NCBI GenBank assembly: GCA_039033995.1
Contig: JBCCBP010000011.1
Span: 20,471 to 84,470 of the forward strand
Length of the DNA: 64,000 bases
Reading direction: 5' to 3'
Source of the DNA: CALBPI01 sp039033995
Lineage (GTDB): Bacteria; Pseudomonadota; Gammaproteobacteria; Steroidobacterales; Woeseiaceae
The position numbers and the translations under genes are program-made. Under the pieces are notes generated by a model that saw nothing but the letters and a program-made list of their open reading frames with translations, had not been told where the DNA came from and searched no databases. This document shows, piece after piece, positions 17,518 to 24,769 of this stretch (positions are counted from its first letter, which is position 1; each line of letters opens with the position of its first letter).

Positions 17518-18666
17518 TCAGCTATTGGCGAACAATTCGCGCCCGACGAGCATACGGCGAATTTCGGATGTACCCGCGCCAATTTCATAGAGTTTCGCGT
17601 CCCGCAACAAGCGGCCAGTCGGGTAGTCGTTAATGTAGCCATTACCCCCAAGCGCTTGTATCGCCTGCAAGGCTACCTGCGTCGCTTGCTCCGCGGTGTA
17701 CAGAATCACGGCGGCTGCATCGGCACGACTGGTGCGCCCGAGATCACACGCTTTGCAGACAGCATACAAATAGCCACGCGAAGCATTCAGTTGCGCATAC
17801 ATATCGGCAATCTTGGCTTGCATCAGTTGAAACTCACCGATTGGTTGACCAAATTGCTTGCGCTCGTGGATGTACGGCAGCACCACGTCCATCGCCGCTT
17901 GCATCAAACCCACAGGCCCGGCCGCTAGGATGGCGCGTTCATAGTCAAGACCCGACATCAGCACACGGACGCCGCCATCAAGGGCGCCAAGCACATTGTC
18001 GGCTGGCACCCGACAGTCTTCAAATACCAGCTCACACGTGTTAGAGCCGCGCATGCCGAGTTTGTCCAGCTTCGGCGATTGGCTGAAGCCGGCGAAGTCT
18101 CTTTCGACGATAAATGCCGTGATACCTTTCGAGCCGGCATCAGGGCTTGTCTTGGCATAGATCACGAATGTATCGGCATCCGGTCCGTTGGTGATCCACA
18201 TCTTGTTTCCGTTCAACACGTAGTCATCGCCGTCTCGATCTGCGCGTAGCGATAGACTGACAACGTCGGAGCCGGACCCGGCCTCCGACATCGCCAACGC
18301 ACCGACGTGTTCACCAGAACACAGTTTGGGCAGGTAATGCTGCTTTTGCGCTTCAGTCCCGTTGCGAAAAATTTGGTTGACGCAAAGGTTGGAATGCGCG
18401 CCATACGACAATCCGATGGCCCCCGATGCGCGGGAGATCTCTTCGACAGCAACCGCATGCGCGAGGTAACCAAGACCGGTACCACCGTAAGCCTCATCGA
18501 CGGTGATGCCCAGCAGACCTAAGTCGCCCATTTTTTGCCAAAGATCTTTCGGGAAGTCGTTGCTGCGATCAATGTCGTCAGCGCGTGGTGTGATTTCGTT
18601 CGCCGCAAACTGCGCGACGCTTTCACGCAATAAATCGATGTCTTCGCCGAGATTAAAGTCCAGCAT
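17518..18666 (-). CDS. liuA: Isovaleryl-CoA dehydrogenase
   Basis: A 382-residue flavoprotein that oxidises isovaleryl-CoA to 3-methylcrotonyl-CoA in leucine breakdown. It has the acyl-CoA dehydrogenase signatures AMSEAGSGSDV and WITNGPDADTFVIYAKT, which bind FAD and substrate. LDYERAIL near residue 250 carries the catalytic Glu in the position typical of isovaleryl-CoA dehydrogenases; most other members have it about 120 residues later. QALGGNGYINDYP closes the flavin site. It lies 2 bp from the carboxylase alpha-subunit gene and is clearly in the same operon. Confidence 0.93.
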   Translation of the reverse strand: MLDFNLGEDIDLLRESVAQFAANEITPRADDIDRSNDFPKDLWQKMGDLGLLGITVDEAYGGTGLGYLAHAVAVEEISRASGAIGLSYGAHSNLCVNQIFRNGTEAQKQHYLPKLCSGEHVGALAMSEAGSGSDVVSLSLRADRDGDDYVLNGNKMWITNGPDADTFVIYAKTSPDAGSKGITAFIVERDFAGFSQSPKLDKLGMRGSNTCELVFEDCRVPADNVLGALDGGVRVLMSGLDYERAILAAGPVGLMQAAMDVVLPYIHERKQFGQPIGEFQLMQAKIADMYAQLNASRGYLYAVCKACDLGRTSRADAAAVILYTAEQATQVALQAIQALGGNGYINDYPTGRLLRDAKLYEIGAGTSEIRRMLVGRELFANS

Positions 18667-18668
18667 CC

Positions 18669-20636
18669 CTATTCCTCATTCGTATCGAACTCCAATGTCA
18701 TCAACAGCGCATCGCCGTCGACGAGATCACCGACGGCAACATGGCAGTGTTCGACGTGTCCTGTCGCTGCGGCCCGGATCGTGTGTTCCATCTTCATCGC
18801 TTCGACAATGACCAGCGGCTCTTGCGCTGCGACGGTGTCGCCCGGTTGCTTGTGAATCGCAACGACGCGTCCGGTCATCGGAGCGCGGAGCAGGTTGCTC
18901 TTGTGTGTGTCTGCCGCATTGCCGAGGTCGGGCAGGGCGCGCGTGAATTCGCGATGTCCATCGTGACTGGAGACGAGCAGTCGCTTGTCATGCTCGATCA
19001 CCGACCGTTGCGTTCGATGTCCATCGACGGTCAGATCGAGTCGCGCACCGTGCTTCTGTGCGCTGAGCGTGTAGTGGTGCTCACCCATGCTGGCGCTACA
19101 CACATCACCGTTTGCAAACGACAACACCACCTGACGTTGCTCGTCGCCACAAACCAACTGAACGGTCTGTTGCGCGGCCAGATTGGTGCGCCACGCCGCA
19201 TTCGCAAGCCACGGATTCGCGCTATGAGACGCGGGCCAGGCCACGGTCATCGCGGCGGCGAGCCAATCGGCGTGGCTGGCCGACGGTCGCTGCAATGTAT
19301 CGGCATACCGGGCGATGAACTGTGTTGTTGGCGGATGTTGCGCAAACTGCGGCGCGCGTAAGACCCGCATCAGGTAGTCGGTATTCGTTGCGGGCCCTAG
19401 TATTCGGGTTTGTGCCAGTGCGCTGACCATCCGTTGTAGCGCCTGCGTACGGTCGTCCCCATACGTAATCAGCTTGGCGATCATCGGGTCATAGTGAATC
19501 GAAATATCGTCACCCGCAACGACGCCGGTATCGACGCGCGTATGGCTTGTCGCTGTCGGGAACGCGAGTGCATCCAGGCGCCCGCTATCCGGCAAGAAGT
19601 CATTGTCTGGGTTCTCGGCATAAAGGCGACACTCGATGGCATGTCCGCGCTGCTCAATGTCAGCCTGAGCCAGGGGCAGTGGCTGTCCGCGGGCGATCGC
19701 AATTTGCCAGGCGACGAAGTCCTGTCCCGTAATGTATTCGCTGACCGGATGTTCAACCTGAAGCCGGGTGTTCATTTCCATGAAGAAAAAACTACCGTCT
19801 TCGTCCAGTAAGAACTCAACCGTCCCCGCACCGACGTAGTCGATCGCGCGTGCCGCAGCAATCGCGGCTTTCGCCATCGCAGCACGTACAGAAGCATCGA
19901 TGTCTGGTGCCGGTGCTTCTTCAATGATCTTTTGATGGCGACGCTGGATCGAGCAATCGCGATCGAACAGGTGTACGACGTTGCCATGTTGATCCGCGAA
20001 AATCTGGATCTCGATGTGTCGCGGCGCCGTCAGATATTTCTCGACCAGCATATGATCGTCGCCGAAGGCGGCTCGAGACTCGCGCTGCGCAGCATGCAAG
20101 GCGTCTTCAAAATCGTTCTCGTTGGCAACGATGCGCATGCCTTTGCCGCCGCCGCCAGCCGCTGCTTTGAGTAACACGGGAAAGCCTGTGCGGTTTGCCG
20201 CGTCGAGCAGCGTCTGCGCCGACTGATCGTCGCCATGGTAGCCGGGCAATAATGGTACGTTGGCAGACTGCATGATCGCCTTGGCGGCAGACTTCGAGCC
20301 CATCGCCTCAATGGCGGCAACGGGTGGGCCAACGAAGGCGATGCTCGCCTCGGCACAGGCTTGTGCAAAAGCGGCGTTCTCGCTCAGAAACCCGTAGCCC
20401 GGGTGAATGGCGTCTGCGCGAGCCCGTTGAGCGGCGGCGATGATCTTGTCGATATCGAGGTAACTCTCCGCTGGGGTTTCACCACCGAGCGCTATCGAGT
20501 CGTCTGCCATTTGTACATGCTGCGCGTGACGATCCGCGTCGCTGAACACAGCGACGCAGCGAATATTCATCTGTTGTGCTGTACGGATAATACGGCACGC
20601 GATTTCCCCGCGATTGGCGATCAACAGTCGTTGCAT
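18669..20636 (-). CDS. liuD: Methylcrotonyl-CoA carboxylase, biotin-carrying alpha subunit
   Basis: A 655-residue biotin carboxylase. In order: the N-terminal biotin carboxylase domain (LLIANRGEIACRIIRTAQQ at residues 4-22), an ATP-grasp domain with the glycine-rich AAGGGGKGMR loop, a carboxylase C-domain, a linker BT region, and the C-terminal biotinyl domain with EAMKMEH, whose Lys takes biotin. With LiuB it carboxylates 3-methylcrotonyl-CoA to 3-methylglutaconyl-CoA. The ATG at 20636 is chosen because the Rossmann strand starts at once and the liuB stop lies only 2 bp upstream. The open frame extends 117 nt further but overlaps liuB. Other acyl-CoA carboxylases have the same layout, so the assignment rests on operon context. 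Confidence 0.93.
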   Translation of the reverse strand: MQRLLIANRGEIACRIIRTAQQMNIRCVAVFSDADRHAQHVQMADDSIALGGETPAESYLDIDKIIAAAQRARADAIHPGYGFLSENAAFAQACAEASIAFVGPPVAAIEAMGSKSAAKAIMQSANVPLLPGYHGDDQSAQTLLDAANRTGFPVLLKAAAGGGGKGMRIVANENDFEDALHAAQRESRAAFGDDHMLVEKYLTAPRHIEIQIFADQHGNVVHLFDRDCSIQRRHQKIIEEAPAPDIDASVRAAMAKAAIAAARAIDYVGAGTVEFLLDEDGSFFFMEMNTRLQVEHPVSEYITGQDFVAWQIAIARGQPLPLAQADIEQRGHAIECRLYAENPDNDFLPDSGRLDALAFPTATSHTRVDTGVVAGDDISIHYDPMIAKLITYGDDRTQALQRMVSALAQTRILGPATNTDYLMRVLRAPQFAQHPPTTQFIARYADTLQRPSASHADWLAAAMTVAWPASHSANPWLANAAWRTNLAAQQTVQLVCGDEQRQVVLSFANGDVCSASMGEHHYTLSAQKHGARLDLTVDGHRTQRSVIEHDKRLLVSSHDGHREFTRALPDLGNAADTHKSNLLRAPMTGRVVAIHKQPGDTVAAQEPLVIVEAMKMEHTIRAAATGHVEHCHVAVGDLVDGDALLMTLEFDTNEE

Positions 20637-20638
20637 CG

Positions 20639-22249
20639 TTACATCCTGAACACGCCAAAACGCGTCTCTTCGATCGGCTTGTTCAGCGTTGCGCTCAATG
20701 CCAGTGACAACACGGTGCGGGTGTCTCGCGGATCGATAACGCCATCGTCCCATAGACGTGCAGATGCATAATAAGGATGCCCCTGACGGTCGTAGCTATC
20801 GAGAATCGGTTGTTTGAAAGCGGCTTCCGAGTCCGCGTCCCAGGTTTCTCCGACACGCGCTTTCTGATCGCGTTTGACCTCGGCGAGAACGCTGGCGGCC
20901 TGCTCGCCACCCATGACTGAAATGCGCGCGTTGGGCCACATGAAAAGAAACGCCGGATCATACGCCCGCCCGGCCATGCCATAGTTGCCGGCGCCGAACG
21001 AGCCGCCGATCACCAGCGTGATCTTGGGTACCGCGGCGCAGGCGACCGCATGGACGAGTTTGGCGCCATCCTTTGCGATGCCCCCTGCCTCATATTGTCG
21101 GCCGACCATGAAGCCGGTGATGTTCTGCAAAAACACCAATGGAATCTTGCGCTGGCAACACAATTCGATGAAGTGCGCGCCTTTCAGTGATGATTCACTG
21201 AACAAGATGCCGTTATTGGCGATGATGCCGATCGGCATGCCATGTAAATGCGCAAAGCCACAGACTAGCGTTGTACCGTACAACGGTTTGAATTCTTCAA
21301 GGGTCGAGTCGTCGACGATACGTGCGATGACTTCCCGCACGTCGTAAGGGGTGCGCAGGTCGGCCGGCACGACCTTGTAAAGTTCTTCCGGTGAATAGCG
21401 AGGTGGCCTCGGCTCGCGTCGCACGAGGGGGTCGATGGCAGCACGATTTAGCCGGGCGACGGCATCGCGAGCCAGTTGCAATGCATGGTGATCATTGCGC
21501 GCATAGTGATCTGTCACGCCGGATTCGCGGCAGTGTACGTCGGCACCACCGAGTTCTTCCGCGCTGACAATTTCACCGGTCGCTGCTTTCACCAGCGGCG
21601 GGCCACCGAGAAAAAACGTACCTTGGTTGGCCACGATGATCGATTCATCCGCCATCGCAGGTACATAGGCGCCCCCTGCTGTACACGAACCCATGACAAC
21701 CGCGATCTGCGGAATGCCTGCCGCGGACATCCGCGCCTGGTTAAAAAAGATGCGACCAAAATGCTCGCGGTCCGGGAAAATCTCGTCCTGCAGCGGCAGG
21801 AAGGCACCACCGGAATCGACCAGATAAATGCAGGGCAGGTGGTTTTCGGCGGCGATCTGTTGCGCGCGCAAATGCTTCTTGCCAGTCAGCGGGAAATAGG
21901 TACCACCCTTGACGGTGGCATCGTTTGCCACGATGACACAGAGCTGGCCGCTGACCTGACCGATGCCCGTGATGACGCCAGCCGCAGGAACCTCGGTGTC
22001 GTATACCCCATGGGCGGCAAGTTGACTCAATTCAAGAAACGCACTACCAGGGTCGAGTAATGCCTCGATCCGGTCACGCGCTAACAGCTTACCGCGCTGT
22101 TGATGTTGGGTCTGTCGTTTGGCGCCGCCGCCTGCGCAGATTGTTTTGATCGTCGCTTTGAGGTCGTTGACCAGTCCCTGCATCGCACTCGCGTTGGCTA
22201 ACGCGGCATCATCGTTCAGGTTGAGCTGGGACACGATCGTGGCGCTCAT
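20639..22249 (-). CDS. liuB: Methylcrotonyl-CoA carboxylase, beta (carboxyltransferase) subunit
   Basis: 536 residues, as usual for this subunit. It contains the two crotonase-like carboxyltransferase halves. RDRIEALLDPGSAFLELSQL near residue 54 opens the domain. VMGSCTAGGAYVPAM and VIGGSFGAGNYGMAGRAY form the two oxyanion regions that bind CoA thioester and carboxybiotin. QYEAGGIAKDGAK fits methylcrotonyl-CoA rather than propionyl-CoA enzymes. The ATG overlaps the liuR stop by 4 nt (ATGA). Confidence 0.93.
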   Translation of the reverse strand: MSATIVSQLNLNDDAALANASAMQGLVNDLKATIKTICAGGGAKRQTQHQQRGKLLARDRIEALLDPGSAFLELSQLAAHGVYDTEVPAAGVITGIGQVSGQLCVIVANDATVKGGTYFPLTGKKHLRAQQIAAENHLPCIYLVDSGGAFLPLQDEIFPDREHFGRIFFNQARMSAAGIPQIAVVMGSCTAGGAYVPAMADESIIVANQGTFFLGGPPLVKAATGEIVSAEELGGADVHCRESGVTDHYARNDHHALQLARDAVARLNRAAIDPLVRREPRPPRYSPEELYKVVPADLRTPYDVREVIARIVDDSTLEEFKPLYGTTLVCGFAHLHGMPIGIIANNGILFSESSLKGAHFIELCCQRKIPLVFLQNITGFMVGRQYEAGGIAKDGAKLVHAVACAAVPKITLVIGGSFGAGNYGMAGRAYDPAFLFMWPNARISVMGGEQAASVLAEVKRDQKARVGETWDADSEAAFKQPILDSYDRQGHPYYASARLWDDGVIDPRDTRTVLSLALSATLNKPIEETRFGVFRM

Positions 22250-22638
22250 CGGCGTTGCTCCAATGCCTTGCGACAGGATGTCTCGACACGTTTCAAATCA
22301 GAAAGCGTGGCCTTCAGGTCGGCCGCCTGGGCCTCCAGTTCGGCTCTTTTTGCAGCCAGTGTGTCGAGCAATACCCTAAGCTGTTTCTGACTTCCCTCCG
22401 GGGTCTGATACAGGTCGATAATCTCAGCGCTTTGGGCAAGCGACAGACCGAGACGCTTGCCGCGCAGGATCAAACGCAAACGTACACGATCGGCAGCACT
22501 GAAATAGCGGATGCGCCCAATGCGGCGAGGGCTGAGCAAGCCCTTTTCTTCATAGAATCGCAGCGTACGGGTCGTGACATCGAACTCGCTCGATAAGTCG
22601 CTGATCGAGTATTCCTGTATGACGTGGCTAGCTGGCAT
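22246..22638 (-). CDS. liuR: MerR-family regulator of branched-chain/leucine catabolism
   Basis: A 130-residue MerR-type protein: winged helix-turn-helix at residues 9-75 (YSISDLSSEFDVTTRTLRFY, then GLLSPRRIG) followed by a dimerisation coiled coil (about residues 80-125). There is no C-terminal ligand domain. It is the first gene of the leucine operon and overlaps liuB by ATGA, as in other proteobacteria where LiuR represses the pathway until intermediates build up. A row of ACGTT repeats 12-36 nt before its start codon is the likely operator, so it should control itself and perhaps the divergent acyl-CoA dehydrogenase. Confidence 0.9.
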   Translation of the reverse strand: MPASHVIQEYSISDLSSEFDVTTRTLRFYEEKGLLSPRRIGRIRYFSAADRVRLRLILRGKRLGLSLAQSAEIIDLYQTPEGSQKQLRVLLDTLAAKRAELEAQAADLKATLSDLKRVETSCRKALEQRR

Positions 22639-22650
22639 AACGAAATGCTA

Positions 22651-22674
22651 ACTAACGTTAACGTTAACGTCAAT
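22651..22674. promoter_or_regulatory. Probable LiuR operator (iterated AACGTTAACGTT)
   Basis: The sequence TAACGTTAACGTTAACGTCA (22653-22672) holds three ACGT cores at 6-bp spacing, which makes two overlapping dyads. Predicted LiuR sites in gammaproteobacteria are ACGT-rich palindromes of this general kind. It lies in the 191-bp gap between liuR and the divergent acyl-CoA dehydrogenase, 12 nt from the liuR ATG. Confidence 0.65.
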
Positions 22675-22829
22675 TGAATTGTGAGGTTTGTCGAGTCTTC
22701 GCTGATTACTGCCGCGCGGGTGACGGGATGATGCGCGTTTGCGATACTTCATCGCCTTCGCGTCACATTGGCGCGCGTCCAAACCATTGATTCACAGCAC
22801 CGCGATTGGTGTTCGCACGGAGTTTTCTG

Positions 22830-24611
22830 ATGTCCATGATTGTTGATCGGCAGGACCTCGATTTTTACCTGCATGACATGTTCCAGGTCGACGGGTTGCT
22901 CGAGCATCCGCGCTATGCAGAATACGATCGTGACACGCTCGTCTCCATACTGGACTCGGCGGAACAGATTGCCGAACAACAGTTTTATCCATTCGCGCAA
23001 AAGCTCGATCAGAACGAGCCGAAATTTGTTGATGGTCAGGTCGAGATGATTCCCGAGGTGAACGATGCACTGCGTGCGTACGCGGAAGCCGGTTTCGTTG
23101 CCGCGGGTTTCGAAGCGGAAGTCGGTGGCTTGCAATTGCCTGCGTTGGTTTGCAATGCCGTGAGCAGCATGTTCACCGCAGCGAATCAGTCGGTGTCGAA
23201 TTACATGTTTTTAACGGCCGGTGCGGCGAGCCTGTTACGCGCGTGTGGTAGCGAGGCATTGCAACAGATATACCTGCCACCGATGCTCGAGGGGCGCTGG
23301 TTTGGCACGATGTGCTTGTCGGAAACGCAGGCCGGTTCTTCCCTGGCGGATATACGTACCGTCGCTACCCCGCGTGGTGACGGCAGTTATGCGTTGACCG
23401 GAAGCAAGATGTGGATCTCCGGTGGTGAGCAATCCGTTAGCGAGAACATTGTGCATATGGTGCTCGCGAAATTGCCGGATGCACCGCCGGGCGTCCGGGG
23501 TATTTCGCTGTTTTTGGTGCCCAAATACCGAGTGGACGATGCAGGGCAGATCGGCGAGCACAACAATATTGTTCTGGCTGGGTTGAACCACAAAATGGGC
23601 CAGCGGGGTACGACGAATTGCCTGCTGAATTTTGGTGAGGGCGGCGAAACGATCGGTTATCTGGTGGGTCGGGAGCATGACGGGCTCGCGAATATGTTTC
23701 ATATGATGAACGAGGCACGCATCGGTGTCGGTCTGGCGGCTGTCATGAGTGGCCTCAGCGGATATCTCTATTCGCTCGACTATGCACAGCAGCGGCAACA
23801 AGGCCGCAAGCTGGGTGAAAAGAACCCGTCGCAGCCGCAGGTGCCGATCATTGAACATGCCGACGTCAAGCGGATGTTGATGACCCAAAAAGCGTTTGTC
23901 GAAGGCGGGCAGGCATTGCTCTACTACTGCACCAGCCTGCTCGATCGCCAGGCAGTCGCGACTGATCAACAGGAAATCAAAACCCTGCACTTGTTGCTCG
24001 AGCTGTTGACGCCTGTCGCGAAATCCTGGCCCTCCGAGTATTGTCTCGAGGCCAACAAGCTCGCGATCCAGGTGTTAGGAGGCTATGGCTACACGCGCGA
24101 CTATCCGGTGGAGCGTTTCTATCGCGACAATCGGCTGAATCACATTCACGAGGGCACGCACGCGATCCACGGTCTCGATATTCTCGGTCGCAAGGTCAGG
24201 TTGGCGGGTGGCGCAGCACTCAACGTCCTCGCGGCGGAAATGCGCGACACCATTGATGCGACCGTCAATGACGCCGACTTGGCTGAATTCTCGACGGCCC
24301 TTGCTGCTGCATGGGCAGCTGTTGAGACTGCGGTTCAGGCTGTCGTCGCCTGTGATGACGCGGAGCGCGGACTGGCCAACGCGACGTTGTTTCTCAATGC
24401 ATTAGGCCACGTTATCGTCGCCTGGATGTGGTTATGGCAGGCGCGCTGTGTCGCCGGCCGGAACGATAGCTTCGCGGTTGGAAAACGGCGCGCGTGCCAG
24501 TTTTTCTTCCGTTATGAGCTCCCCAAGGCGATCACTGAACTTGCGCTAGTCGCTTCACTCGACGACAGCTGCGCAACACTTGAGCCGGCGCACTTCGGCG
24601 TTCAGAAATAG
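22830..24611 (+). CDS. Long acyl-CoA dehydrogenase (DmdC-like, about 600 residues)
   Basis: A 593-residue member of the long acyl-CoA dehydrogenase group. The core domains (TMCLSETQAGSSLADIRT near residue 160; GGYGYTRDYPVERFYRD near residue 417) are followed by an extra C-terminal helical domain of about 130 residues. Proteins of this build include the 3-methylmercaptopropionyl-CoA dehydrogenase DmdC and related medium/long acyl-CoA enzymes. The ATG at 22830 has a GGAG ribosome site 7 nt upstream; a TTG 24 nt earlier is less likely. The gene is divergent from liuR across the probable LiuR operator, so joint control with leucine catabolism is plausible. The exact acyl substrate is not shown by the sequence. 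Confidence 0.87.
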   Translation: MSMIVDRQDLDFYLHDMFQVDGLLEHPRYAEYDRDTLVSILDSAEQIAEQQFYPFAQKLDQNEPKFVDGQVEMIPEVNDALRAYAEAGFVAAGFEAEVGGLQLPALVCNAVSSMFTAANQSVSNYMFLTAGAASLLRACGSEALQQIYLPPMLEGRWFGTMCLSETQAGSSLADIRTVATPRGDGSYALTGSKMWISGGEQSVSENIVHMVLAKLPDAPPGVRGISLFLVPKYRVDDAGQIGEHNNIVLAGLNHKMGQRGTTNCLLNFGEGGETIGYLVGREHDGLANMFHMMNEARIGVGLAAVMSGLSGYLYSLDYAQQRQQGRKLGEKNPSQPQVPIIEHADVKRMLMTQKAFVEGGQALLYYCTSLLDRQAVATDQQEIKTLHLLLELLTPVAKSWPSEYCLEANKLAIQVLGGYGYTRDYPVERFYRDNRLNHIHEGTHAIHGLDILGRKVRLAGGAALNVLAAEMRDTIDATVNDADLAEFSTALAAAWAAVETAVQAVVACDDAERGLANATLFLNALGHVIVAWMWLWQARCVAGRNDSFAVGKRRACQFFFRYELPKAITELALVASLDDSCATLEPAHFGVQK

Positions 24612-24676
24612 GCTGGCGATGTCCGATTTTTGCATCATAGTTTTCGTGAAATTTGAATTACTTATGCAAACTACGG

Positions 24677-24705
24677 TTGGTAAATCCTGAAGCTTGTCCT
24701 ATAAT
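24677..24705 (+). promoter_or_regulatory. Sigma-70 type promoter of the TonB receptor gene
   Basis: TTGGTA (24677-24682) and a perfect TATAAT (24700-24705) are separated by 17 bp. The start of transcription would be near 24712, giving a leader of about 58 nt before the ATG at 24770. Confidence 0.75.
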
Positions 24706-24769
24706 GCCGCGCATCAGACGGCTGTCTCGTGCCGTTGTTTTTTCACAACTAATCCAAGTGGGGGAAATC

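Noticed and set aside
17049..17633. 194-codon plus-strand frame
   Set aside because: Antisense to the MaoC gene and the end of liuA, which have strong family motifs.
18741..19361. 206-codon plus-strand frame
   Set aside because: Lies wholly antisense to liuD, with no ribosome site and a composition typical of the opposite frame.
20637..20753. Longer start for liuD
   Set aside because: The extra 39 residues are the out-of-frame end of liuB.
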